Part shown: positions 37,653 through 45,719 of the stretch, one piece after another
Layout: each line of letters starts with the position of its first letter
Position numbering within the stretch: position 1 is the first letter of the stretch
Position numbers and translations under genes: made by a program
Assembly (NCBI GenBank): GCA_963693105.1
Contig: OY843752.1
Coordinates: 1,240,001-1,304,000, forward strand
Direction: 5' to 3'
Length of the DNA: 64,000 nucleotides
Source of the DNA: Oxydemutator sp963693105
Lineage (GTDB): Bacteria > Pseudomonadota > Gammaproteobacteria > Poriferisulfidales > Oxydemutatoraceae
The notes under the pieces: model-generated
The model's database searches: none
The model's input: the letters and a program-made list of their open reading frames with translations, nothing else
Told to the model about the DNA's origin: nothing

Positions 37653-37922
37653 ATGGCTTTAACAACCGAAGAAAAAAGCGCAGTCATCAACCAGCACGGC
37701 CGTTCCAGCGGGGATACCGGCTCGGTCGAAGTTCAGGTTGCATTACTGACCACAAGAATCAATTCTCTGCAGGATCATTTTGGCAGTCACAAGCACGACC
37801 ATCACTCACGCAGAGGCTTGCTGAAAATGGTCAATACGAGACGAAAGCTGCTTGATTACTTGAAAACGAGAGATATTGCTCGTTATCAGGAACTGATTGC
37901 ATCCCTGAAACTGCGCCGCTGA
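37653..37922 (+). CDS. rpsO: 30S ribosomal protein S15
   Basis: Primary 16S rRNA-binding protein of the central domain, 89 residues. It contains GDTGSVEVQVALLTTRINSL, the SHKHDHHSRRGLLKMVNTRR motif and LLDYLKTRD. The upstream gap of 77 bases includes the hairpin GCCAC-loop-GTGGC and a possible -10 sequence, so it may have its own promoter as in E. coli. The pnp gene follows after 104 bases. Confidence 0.97.
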   Translation: MALTTEEKSAVINQHGRSSGDTGSVEVQVALLTTRINSLQDHFGSHKHDHHSRRGLLKMVNTRRKLLDYLKTRDIARYQELIASLKLRR

Positions 37923-38026
37923 CGGGGCTGTCCAATTTGCCGGGGGCATTGCGCCCTCGTGATGTCGCGGTGACGTGGTGACGGCGATGATCATTTTTAT
38001 AGACACTGCGATGAATGGAAAGTGAG

Positions 38027-40105
38027 ATGAAAACAATAACCAGAAATTTTAAATACGGGACGCATGATGTTGTCCTTGAAACCGGCAAGATCGCCCGCCA
38101 AACGGATGGCGCGGTGCTGGTCAACATGTCGGAGACGGTGGTTTTGGCCACGGCTGTTGGCCGGGCCGATGATTCCGAGCCGCGGAATTTCATGCCGCTG
38201 ACGGTCAATTATCAAGAGCGTACTTATTCCGTCGGCAAGATTCCGGGCGGCTTTTTCAGGCGTGAAGGGCGCCCCAGCGAGAAGGAAACCCTGGTTTCCC
38301 GCCTGATAGACCGTCCGCTGAGACCGCTGTTCCCCTCCGGCTTTTCCAGCGAAGTCCAGGTCGTTGTGACGGTCATGTCGCTCAATCCCGAGGTGGACGC
38401 CGATGTGCCGGCGTTGATTGGCGCGTCCGCGGCGATGGCCATTTCCGGCATTCCGTTCAACGGTCCGATAGGCGCCGCGCGAATCGGCTTTAAGGATGAT
38501 CATTACCTGTTGAATCCGACCTTGCCGCAGTTGGCTGAATCCGACCTTGATCTGGTGGTGGCCGGCACCGAAGAGGCGGTTTTGATGGTGGAATCCCAGG
38601 CCAGACAGTTGAGTGAGGCACAGATGCTCGGCGCGGTGGATTTCGGCCACCAGCAGATGCAAACGGTAATCACCGCGATCAAGGAACTGGCCGCGGAAGC
38701 GGGCAAGCCGGCATGGGATTGGCAACCGCCGGCGGGCAATGACGAACTGGTGGAAAAAGTTGAACAGGGTTTCAGCAGCCGGCTCGGCGAGATTTACCGC
38801 ATTCACGACAAGCAGGAGCGCCAGACGAGGACCGAGGAGCTGCGCGCTGAAGCGGTTGCGGAACTGGAGGAAAACGGAGACGATTCCGGCAAGCCGCAAG
38901 TGCCCGAACTCTTTTCCAGGCTGGAGAAAAAAATCGTCCGTTCAAGAATACTGGAAGGAGAGGCGCGCATCGACGGCCGTGATACCCGTACCGTAAGACC
39001 GATAAACATCGAGACGAATTGTCTGCCGAGAACCCACGGCGACGCCTTGTTCACGCGCGGCGAAACACAGGCCATGGTGGTGGCGACGCTGGGCACCGAC
39101 CGGGACGCGCAAATCCTCGACAACATTGAGGGCGACTCCAGGGATCGTTTCATGCTGCACTACAATTTTCCTCCGTATTGCGTTGGAGAAACGGGATTTA
39201 TGGGGTCTCCGAAACGCAGGGAAATCGGCCACGGTCGCCTGACCAAGCGAGGATTGCTGGCGGTGATGCCGACCACGGAGGAGTTTCCCTATGTCATCCG
39301 CGTGGTTTCGGAAATCACCGAATCAAACGGATCCAGCTCAATGGCCTCGGTTTGCGGTGCAAGCCTTGCGCTGATGGGCGCCGGCGTGCCGCTCAAGGCG
39401 CCGGTGGCGGGCATTGCGATGGGGCTGATTCTGGAAGGCGACAAGTTTGCGGTATTGACCGATATCATGGGGGATGAGGATCATTTCGGCGACATGGATT
39501 TCAAGGTGGCCGGCACCGCCCGGGGCATTACCGCGTTGCAGATGGACATCAAGGTGCAGGGAGTGACGCCCGAAATCATGGCGGTTGCGCTGGAACGCGC
39601 TAAAGAGGGGCGTTTGCATATTCTTGACAAGATGAACGAGGCGCTGTCGGCGCCACAGGAAATGTCGAAGTATGCGCCGCAGCTGTTCACCATGCGCATC
39701 AAGCCGGAAAAAATCCGCGAAGTCATCGGCAAGGGGGGTGCGACGATACGCTCCATCACGGAGGAAACCGGCACGACCATTGATATTGACGACAGCGGGA
39801 TTGTGACCATCGCTTCGGCCGACCGGGAGTCGGTGCGAAAGGCGAGGGAGCGGATTGAGGAAATCATCGCCGATGTCGAAGTGGGCAAGATCTACGACGG
39901 CACGGTGGCCAAGATTGTTGATTTCGGCGCGTTTGTCAATATCCTGCCGGGACGCGACGGGCTGGTCCATATTTCCCAGATTTCGGAAGCGCGGGTCGAG
40001 TCCGTCAGTGACGAGATGAGCGAGGGTGACCAAATCAAGGTCAAGGTGCTTGAGGTGGACAGGCAGGGACGTATTCGCTTGACCATGAAGTCGGTTGACC
40101 AGTAA
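38027..40105 (+). CDS. pnp: Polyribonucleotide nucleotidyltransferase (PNPase)
   Basis: Phosphorolytic 3'-5' exoribonuclease and degradosome component. The 692 residues contain two RNase PH domains (TVVLATAVGRADDSEPRNFM; then INIETNCLPRTHGDALFTRG and DIMGDEDHFGDMDFKVAG), a KH domain (IREVIGKGGATIRSITEETG) and a C-terminal S1 domain (GKIYDGTVAKIVDFGAFVNI). ATG 38027 is preferred since it matches the usual N-terminus; ATG 38015 is four codons earlier. The C-terminus is shorter than in E. coli, ending soon after the S1 domain. Confidence 0.97.
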   Translation: MKTITRNFKYGTHDVVLETGKIARQTDGAVLVNMSETVVLATAVGRADDSEPRNFMPLTVNYQERTYSVGKIPGGFFRREGRPSEKETLVSRLIDRPLRPLFPSGFSSEVQVVVTVMSLNPEVDADVPALIGASAAMAISGIPFNGPIGAARIGFKDDHYLLNPTLPQLAESDLDLVVAGTEEAVLMVESQARQLSEAQMLGAVDFGHQQMQTVITAIKELAAEAGKPAWDWQPPAGNDELVEKVEQGFSSRLGEIYRIHDKQERQTRTEELRAEAVAELEENGDDSGKPQVPELFSRLEKKIVRSRILEGEARIDGRDTRTVRPINIETNCLPRTHGDALFTRGETQAMVVATLGTDRDAQILDNIEGDSRDRFMLHYNFPPYCVGETGFMGSPKRREIGHGRLTKRGLLAVMPTTEEFPYVIRVVSEITESNGSSSMASVCGASLALMGAGVPLKAPVAGIAMGLILEGDKFAVLTDIMGDEDHFGDMDFKVAGTARGITALQMDIKVQGVTPEIMAVALERAKEGRLHILDKMNEALSAPQEMSKYAPQLFTMRIKPEKIREVIGKGGATIRSITEETGTTIDIDDSGIVTIASADRESVRKARERIEEIIADVEVGKIYDGTVAKIVDFGAFVNILPGRDGLVHISQISEARVESVSDEMSEGDQIKVKVLEVDRQGRIRLTMKSVDQ

Positions 40106-40114
40106 CCGTGCGGT

Positions 40115-40513
40115 ATGCCGGTTGAGAAAATCATCCGAAGCAACGAGGAGTGGCGCTCGCATTTAACCCGGGAGCAGTACCGGATATGCCGCCTCCGGGA
40201 GACCGAGCCTGCTTTTGCGAACCGCTATTGCGACTGCAAGGATGCCGGCGTTTACCATTGTGTGTGCTGCGGATTGCCGCTGTTTTCCTCGGACGCGAAG
40301 TTTGATTCCGGAACGGGATGGCCGAGCTTTTGGGCGCCCGTGGATGATGAACACATCGAGATCGCGAGGGACGATGCGCATGGCCTGAGTCGCACTGAGG
40401 TATCCTGCGCGGCCTGCGGCGCTCATCTGGGTCATGTTTTTGCCGACGGGCCGCCGCCGACGGGTTTGCGCCACTGTATCAACTCGGCTGCGCTGGCTCT
40501 GACGGGAAAGTGA
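40115..40513 (+). CDS. msrB: Peptide-methionine (R)-S-oxide reductase
   Basis: Repairs methionine-R-sulfoxide in proteins. The 132-residue protein contains the zinc-binding CxxC pairs (CVCCG, and CAACGAHLGHVF), the substrate motif SGTGWPSFWAP and the catalytic cysteine in LRHCINSAALAL (the family norm is RYCINS). ATG nine bases after pnp. Cytoplasmic; no signal peptide. Confidence 0.96.
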   Translation: MPVEKIIRSNEEWRSHLTREQYRICRLRETEPAFANRYCDCKDAGVYHCVCCGLPLFSSDAKFDSGTGWPSFWAPVDDEHIEIARDDAHGLSRTEVSCAACGAHLGHVFADGPPPTGLRHCINSAALALTGK

Positions 40514-40552
40514 GACCTTTGCCGCGCGGTGTGATAGAATCATGTTCACCAA

Positions 40553-40570
40553 TGGCCGGTGTCCCGGCCA
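40553..40570 (+). promoter_or_regulatory. Leader hairpin upstream of the small ferredoxin gene
   Basis: TGGCCGG (40553-40559), loop TGTC, CCGGCCA (40564-40570): a perfect 7-bp stem 13 bases before an AGGAGG ribosome site (40584-40589) that serves the ATG at 40598. A -10-like TAGAAT with TGTGA before it lies just upstream (about 40531-40540). It may stabilise the leader or end the msrB transcript; there is no T-tract. Confidence 0.4.
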
Positions 40571-40597
40571 CTCCACAACCATCAGGAGGATCAATCT

Positions 40598-40777
40598 ATG
40601 AAAGTCAAATGGGATGAGAATACCTGCGTTCATGCAGGTAAATGTGTTTCAGGCTTGCCGACCGTTTTCAAGGTCATCGATGGCAAGTTTGTAGTCGATG
40701 AATCGGGCGCCAGCGAGCAGTCCATTCGCGATCAGGTCGCCGAGTGCCCTTCCGGCGCGTTGACCGTAGAAGAATAA
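40598..40777 (+). CDS. Small divergent 4Fe-4S mono-cluster ferredoxin-like protein
   Basis: A 59-residue protein of the Fer4_19 (YjdI-like) type. Conserved features are WDENTCVHAGKCVSGLP with Cys10 and Cys16, and AECPSGALTVEE with Cys50. Only three cysteines are visible, as is usual in this divergent family, so cluster ligation is not certain. The start has an ideal AGGAGG site 8 bases upstream. It lies about 110 bases before a 2Fe-2S/FAD reductase gene, which hints at a shared redox role, but there is no direct evidence. Confidence 0.82.
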   Translation: MKVKWDENTCVHAGKCVSGLPTVFKVIDGKFVVDESGASEQSIRDQVAECPSGALTVEE

Positions 40778-40792
40778 ATATTCAGTAACGAC

Positions 40793-40850
40793 ACCCTGAT
40801 TTACCGGCCGTTGCGGGTTTGAAAAGTCGCTATCGCAAGGAAATCAGGGT
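40793..40850. repeat. 10-bp perfect inverted repeat between ferredoxin and reductase genes
   Basis: ACCCTGATTT at 40793-40802 pairs with AAATCAGGGT at 40841-40850, enclosing 38 bases. In RNA this would fold as a long stem with an internal loop region, ending 39 bases before the reductase start. It could be a regulatory leader or operator pair. No T-tract follows, so it is not a simple terminator. Confidence 0.55.
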
Positions 40851-40889
40851 TGTAAAGCCCCCGCGTGTGGCGCCTTATATACCTGGTAT

Positions 40890-41978
40890 ATGAAGCTGAT
40901 GTTTGGTCTGTTCAATCGCAAAAAAGACCACAAGGCGGTGATCAATGGACAAACGGCCATCACCGTAAAAGCAGGCCAGAATCTGCTGGCGGCTGCTCTT
41001 GACGCGGGGCTTGACTGGTTGCATGATTGCCGCGTAGGCAGTTGTAGCACGTGTCGCTGCTACCTGAAAAAGGGGCAGATAAAGCCGCTGTCCGATTTCA
41101 CTTATGTACTGACGGGCCAGCAACTCAAGGATGGTGTCATTCTTGCCTGCCAGACTGCGCTGAAAAGTGATGTTGAAGTCGAGGTCATGTTGGGGAAGGG
41201 GCGCTTTGAGGTTCCGGCTGCGGAACGGCGAAGCACCCTGACAAGTGTCCGGAGTCTGACGCATGACATTCTCGAGTTGGTCGTGACCTGTGATGAACCC
41301 ATGCCAGAGGGTCTGCTTGCAGGTCAATATGCGGAAGTCAATTATCCAGGCCTGACCCGGCCACGTTCTTATTCTTTTTCCAAAGCTCCGGTGAACGAAA
41401 ATCCATCGGAATTAACGTTCTTTGTTCGCCATGTGCCGGGTGGAAAATTTACCGACTGGCTTTTTGAAACCGACCGTACAGGCGTTCGACTGAAAATCAA
41501 GGCGCCTTTCGGGAATTTCCGCCTGCACGATGATTCCGGGCCGATGATTTGCGTTGCCGGTGGTAGTGGCATCAGCGCAATCAAGGCAATCCTTGAACAT
41601 GCCTGTAATCTTGATGTGGCGCGCGACGCCTACTTTTTCTTTGGTGCGCGTACTCAGCGCGATTTGTACTGCCGGGATGAAATGCGTGAGATTGCGGACA
41701 AGTGGAATAAAAACCACGTTTTTGAATTTGTTGAAGTGCTGTCCAATGAACCGGAAGACAGTGATTGGGAAGGAGCGAGGGGCTTTGTCACAGATTATCT
41801 GCGTACATCATATATTGAAAACAAGCTCCTTGATTTACCCGGTTGTCAAGGATACCTGTGCGGGCCTCCGCCGATGATAGACGCCGGTATTAAACTTCTG
41901 GTTGAGTCGGGCATGCCCGATGAGCAGATTTTTTATGACAAGTTTCTGGATGCGGCCACGATGCCCGGCGGTCGCTGA
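40890..41978 (+). CDS. 2Fe-2S ferredoxin-FAD-NAD(P)H reductase (XylA-like monooxygenase reductase)
   Basis: Electron-transfer protein of 362 residues. An N-terminal plant-type 2Fe-2S domain has Cys47, Cys52, Cys55 and Cys87 (DCRVGSCSTCRCYLKKG; ILACQTAL). It is followed by an FAD domain with RPRSYSFS at 157-164 and an NAD(P) domain with ICVAGGSGISAIKAIL and GYLCGPPPMIDAG. This order matches XylA, MmoC and related oxygenase reductases. G+C is visibly lower than in guaBA or pnp and closer to the XylM-like hydroxylase about 8 kb downstream, its plausible partner (inference). The start ATG 40890 has only a weak ribosome site. Confidence 0.88.
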   Translation: MKLMFGLFNRKKDHKAVINGQTAITVKAGQNLLAAALDAGLDWLHDCRVGSCSTCRCYLKKGQIKPLSDFTYVLTGQQLKDGVILACQTALKSDVEVEVMLGKGRFEVPAAERRSTLTSVRSLTHDILELVVTCDEPMPEGLLAGQYAEVNYPGLTRPRSYSFSKAPVNENPSELTFFVRHVPGGKFTDWLFETDRTGVRLKIKAPFGNFRLHDDSGPMICVAGGSGISAIKAILEHACNLDVARDAYFFFGARTQRDLYCRDEMREIADKWNKNHVFEFVEVLSNEPEDSDWEGARGFVTDYLRTSYIENKLLDLPGCQGYLCGPPPMIDAGIKLLVESGMPDEQIFYDKFLDAATMPGGR

Positions 41979-42004
41979 GACAATCAATCGGGAACAGCGG
42001 TTAA

Positions 42005-42727
42005 TCAGACCGCGGCAATCTGCTTTTCCTTGATTTCGTCGAAGGTTTTGCAGTCGATGCACATGGTTGCGGTCGGGCGCGCTTCGAGCCGCCGGATTCC
42101 GATTTCAACCCCGCACAATTTGCAATAACCGAAATCGCTATTGTCAAGCCTGCTGAGCGCCTGGTCTATTTTCCGTATCAGCTTGCGTTCGCGGTCACGC
42201 TCTCTCAATTCCAGGCTGAAACCTTCTTCCTGCGTTGCACGATCCGCCGAATCCGCGTGATTGGCTGAATCCGCCTGCATGTGGGTTACCGTTCGATCCA
42301 CTTCCTGCATCAGACTTTCTTTCCAGTTGATTAATATCTTCTGAAAGTGATCCAGTTGTTTGCGATTCATGTATTCTTCGCCTTGCTGCTTTTTGTAGGG
42401 GGTGATGTCGGAAAGCGCCGCATTGTCGCGGTGAACCGTCATGCGGGCGCCGGCGGAGCGGGCTTTTTTCCCGGCAGGGGCCTTCTTTTTGACAGACGTA
42501 GCGCGAATCTTTTTCCCGGCAGGGGCCTTCTTTTTGACAGGCGTAGCGCGAACCTTTTTTCCGGCAGAGGCCTTCTTTTTGACAGGTGTAGTGCGAACCT
42601 TTTTCCCGGCAGGGGCTTTCTTTTTGACAGGCGTGGCGCGAACCTTTTTCCCGGCGGGCGTTTTCCCCCTGCTCACTTTTTTCTTTGCAGCGGCGCCGCT
42701 TGATTTGCGTTTGACTTTTTTAATCAT
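42005..42727 (-). CDS. dksA: DksA transcription factor with a Lys/Ala-rich N-terminal tail
   Basis: Binds the RNA polymerase secondary channel and with ppGpp mediates stringent control. Residues about 95-240 match classical DksA: GEEYMNRKQLDHFQKIL, coiled-coil tip Asp159/Asp162/Ala164 (ADSADRAT), and a four-cysteine zinc finger Cys202, 205, 223, 226 (YCKLCGVEIGIRRLEARPTA). Unusually the first 95 residues are a basic, histone H1-like tail with four full 15-residue repeats. E. coli DksA has 151 residues; this has 240. The tail is in frame from the ATG at 42727. It converges on the reductase gene and follows xseA on the same strand. Confidence 0.93.
   Translation of the reverse strand: MIKKVKRKSSGAAAKKKVSRGKTPAGKKVRATPVKKKAPAGKKVRTTPVKKKASAGKKVRATPVKKKAPAGKKIRATSVKKKAPAGKKARSAGARMTVHRDNAALSDITPYKKQQGEEYMNRKQLDHFQKILINWKESLMQEVDRTVTHMQADSANHADSADRATQEEGFSLELRERDRERKLIRKIDQALSRLDNSDFGYCKLCGVEIGIRRLEARPTATMCIDCKTFDEIKEKQIAAV
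42455..42658 (-). repeat. 45-base tandem repeats encoding the DksA basic tail
   Basis: Residues 24-83 of the DksA-like protein are four copies of a 15-residue unit with consensus PAGKKVRATPVKKKA, and a fifth partial copy follows to about residue 91. At the DNA level the units are 45 bases and nearly identical. Copy-number change would keep the frame. Confidence 0.85.
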
Positions 42728-42811
42728 TTTGCGTCACGAAGTTTCGTTACATTCCTGTTTTTATCAATTTATTGGCGGTTGCGCAAGTGTTGCCCGGACT
42801 GCCGCCGTATT

Positions 42812-44155
42812 TCAAGTGACCTTTGCGGCGATACCGCCATCCTCTACAAGGATGTCCAGGGACTGGTTTTTCTGAACGCTCTTCACCGAGCGGATTACGC
42901 TTCCTTTTTCGTCGGTCACAATGGCGTAACCGCGCTTGAGAGTCCCGTATGGACTCAGAGTATCCAATTTTGAGGCCAATTTTTCAACCTCGCCTATTGT
43001 ACCCGATAAGACGCTGTTGGCAGCCGCCGACAATTCACGAATGTCGTGCCGCAGGCGTGCATGGTGTGTTTTCACCAGATTGGGGAGATTGCTGCGCGCC
43101 AGGAGCGCCTCGGTGTGCATCGTATGCCGGCGCTCGGCCGCCAGGCGGTTTTCGATGCCGGCATTGAGCTTTCTTTGCAATTCATCGAACTGCTGGGTCA
43201 GGTTCCGAATGCGGTTTTCCGGGTGGGAGCGCAGCAGGTCGCTTTTCAATCGCCGCAGATATTCCAGGTTTTTGCCGAGGGTGTTCTCGATCAGGTGATG
43301 CAGCCGCCGCAGGGTTTCAAGCAGGTCACCCAGAATTGCGGCTCCATCCGGACTGGCGCGTTCAGCCGCCGCCGACGGCGTCGGCGCGCGGCAGTCACTG
43401 ACGAAGTCGGCAATCGTGAAATCAATTTCATGGCCGACGCCGCTGATGACCGGCAGGCGCGATGCGGAGATTTTGCGGGCCACGGTTTCGGTGTTGAACG
43501 CCCACAAGTCCTCGATGGAACCGCCGCCCCTGACGAGCAGAAGAACTTCCGCCTTGCGATGCCGATTGGCCAGCTCCAGCGCGTTGCAGATTTCGGCGGG
43601 CGCCGCGGAGCCTTGCACCGGTGTCGAATAAACGACCAGGTCAATCGCCGCGCAGCGGTTTTTCATAACCGCGATGACGTCGCGCAGCGCCGCTCCTTTT
43701 TCGGAAGTGATGATGCCGACCGTTCGCGGCCAGGCGGGCAGCGGCCGTTTGCGCGCTTCGTCGAAAAGACCCTCCTGGTGGAGTTTCTGTTTCAGGATTT
43801 CAAATTGACGCTGTAGTTCGCCCAGGCCCGCCGGTTCCATCTGCTCGACGATCAACTGGAGTTCGCCGCGCGGCTCGTAACAGTCGGGCCTCGCGCGGAG
43901 TATCACCTGCGCGCCGTTTTCAGGGGCAATTTTCAGTGTCCGGTTTTTGCCCCGAAACATTGCGCAACGAATCTGCGCGGCGTGATCCTTGATGGTGAAA
44001 TACATGTGGCCGGAGGTGGCCAGCACAAAATTGGAAATCTCGCCTTCAATCCGGATTGCCGCGCCGAATTCGCGCCGCACCGCCTGCCTGATCTCGCCGA
44101 GCAGGCGGCTGACCGTGTAGATGTCGGTTTCGCCGGGGCGGGTCGTTGCTTCCAA
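42812..44155 (-). CDS. xseA: Exodeoxyribonuclease VII large subunit
   Basis: Catalytic subunit of the single-strand exonuclease VII, with XseB as partner (not in window). The 447 residues have the N-terminal OB fold (FGAAIRIEGEISNFVLATSG and YFTIKDHAAQIRCAMFRG), the catalytic core with ALRDVIAVMKNRCAAI, LLVRGGGSIEDLWAFN and ISGVGHEIDFTIADFVSDCR, and a long helical C-terminal part. It is divergent from guaB, with 87 bases between the starts. Confidence 0.96.
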   Translation of the reverse strand: MEATTRPGETDIYTVSRLLGEIRQAVRREFGAAIRIEGEISNFVLATSGHMYFTIKDHAAQIRCAMFRGKNRTLKIAPENGAQVILRARPDCYEPRGELQLIVEQMEPAGLGELQRQFEILKQKLHQEGLFDEARKRPLPAWPRTVGIITSEKGAALRDVIAVMKNRCAAIDLVVYSTPVQGSAAPAEICNALELANRHRKAEVLLLVRGGGSIEDLWAFNTETVARKISASRLPVISGVGHEIDFTIADFVSDCRAPTPSAAAERASPDGAAILGDLLETLRRLHHLIENTLGKNLEYLRRLKSDLLRSHPENRIRNLTQQFDELQRKLNAGIENRLAAERRHTMHTEALLARSNLPNLVKTHHARLRHDIRELSAAANSVLSGTIGEVEKLASKLDTLSPYGTLKRGYAIVTDEKGSVIRSVKSVQKNQSLDILVEDGGIAAKVT

Positions 44156-44242
44156 GAGTCGGTTTTCCTGTCCAGTTATGTTAAAATTGCCGGGCTATCC
44201 GGGGGATTTCAGTCCGAACCGGCTCGCTGGATGACCCGACAG

Positions 44243-45697
44243 ATGGACAGCTTACAGGAAGCCCTCACCTTTGACGATATTCTTCTGGTGCCGGCCTATT
44301 CCGAAGTCCTGCCCTCCGATATAGATTTGAGAACCCGCCTGACGCCGGAAATTTCATTGAACATTCCGCTGGTGTCGGCGGCGATGGACACCGTCACCGA
44401 GTCCGGGCTCGCGATTGCGCTGGCCCAGGAAGGCGGCATCGGCTTTGTTCACAGGAACATGACGATTGAGCGCCAGGCGGAAGAGGTCAGGCGCGTCAAG
44501 AAGTTTGAAAGCGGAGTCATCAAGGATCCGATTACGGTCTCGCTCAGCGCCACAATACGGGAAGTGGTCGAGTTGATGGAGCGGCACGATATTTCCGGTG
44601 TGCCGGTGGTGGAGGGCGAAAACCTGGCGGGTATCGTCACCCATCGCGATCTTCGCTTTGAAGCGCGCATGAACGAGCCGGTTTCGGCGGTGATGACGCC
44701 GAAGGATCGCCTGATCACGGTGAAAGAGGGCGCCGGCAAGCAGGAGGTGCAGCGTCTCCTGCACAAGCACCGTATTGAAAAAATGCTGGTGGTCAACGAC
44801 GACTTCCAGTTGCGCGGCCTGATTACGGTCAAGGATTTTCAGAAATCGGTACAGTATCCGAATGCATGCAAAGACGCCTACGGCCGCTTGCGTGTCGGCG
44901 CCGCGGTCGGAGTGGGCGAGGATGCGCTGGAGCGCGCCGCAGCCCTGGTTGAAGCCGGCACCGATGTTCTCGTGGTGGATACCGCGCACGGTTTCGCCAG
45001 AAGTGTGTTGGACATGGTTCGCAAATTGAGAACAACCTTCCCTGACGCCCAGATCATTGCCGGCAACGTTGCCACGGCGGATGCCGCCCGCAAACTGGTC
45101 GAAATGGGTGCGAACGCGATCAAGGTCGGTATTGGACCCGGCTCAATCTGCACGACCCGCATCGTCGCCGGCGTCGGAATTCCGCAGTTCACCGCAATCC
45201 ATCAGGTGGCAAAATCCCTGAAAGGAGAAATCCCGGTGATTGCCGACGGCGGCATCCGCTTTTCCGGCGATATTGCAAAGGCGCTCGCTGCCGGCGCCAG
45301 CGGGATTATGATTGGAAGCTTGTTCGCCGGCACGCAGGAAGCGCCCGGTGAGATTGAGTTGTACCAGGGGCGTTCCTACAAGTCCTACCGCGGAATGGGT
45401 TCTCTCGTGGCGATGCAGCAGGAAGTCAGCGACCGTTATTTCCAGTCCAGGACCAAAAACGGAAAATTCGTTCCCGAAGGCATCGAAGGCCGCGTTCCGT
45501 ACTGCGGCAGCCTGTCCGATGTGGTCTATCAACTGCTCGGCGGAGTGCGTTCGAGCATGGGTTATCTCGGGTGCGCCGACATTCTGGAAGTTCATCGCAA
45601 GGCGAACTTTGTTCGCATCACCTCGGCGGGGATGAGGGAGAGCCATGTGCACGACGTGTCGATCACCAAAGATGCGCCGAACTATCACATGGGCTGA
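44243..45697 (+). CDS. guaB: IMP dehydrogenase
   Basis: Oxidises IMP to XMP, the first committed step of GMP synthesis. The 484 residues include EALTFDDILLVPAYSEVLPS, a CBS pair (about 95-205), and the barrel with the catalytic loop IGPGSICTTRIVAGVG (Cys) near residue 300 and the flap SYRGMGSLVAMQ. ATG 44243 gives the standard N-terminus; ATG 44231 is possible and neither has a strong ribosome site. It is followed by guaA after 22 bases, a normal guaBA operon. Confidence 0.96.
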   Translation: MDSLQEALTFDDILLVPAYSEVLPSDIDLRTRLTPEISLNIPLVSAAMDTVTESGLAIALAQEGGIGFVHRNMTIERQAEEVRRVKKFESGVIKDPITVSLSATIREVVELMERHDISGVPVVEGENLAGIVTHRDLRFEARMNEPVSAVMTPKDRLITVKEGAGKQEVQRLLHKHRIEKMLVVNDDFQLRGLITVKDFQKSVQYPNACKDAYGRLRVGAAVGVGEDALERAAALVEAGTDVLVVDTAHGFARSVLDMVRKLRTTFPDAQIIAGNVATADAARKLVEMGANAIKVGIGPGSICTTRIVAGVGIPQFTAIHQVAKSLKGEIPVIADGGIRFSGDIAKALAAGASGIMIGSLFAGTQEAPGEIELYQGRSYKSYRGMGSLVAMQQEVSDRYFQSRTKNGKFVPEGIEGRVPYCGSLSDVVYQLLGGVRSSMGYLGCADILEVHRKANFVRITSAGMRESHVHDVSITKDAPNYHMG

Positions 45698-45719
45698 TTC
45701 TTACGGCCCGGGCTGACGT

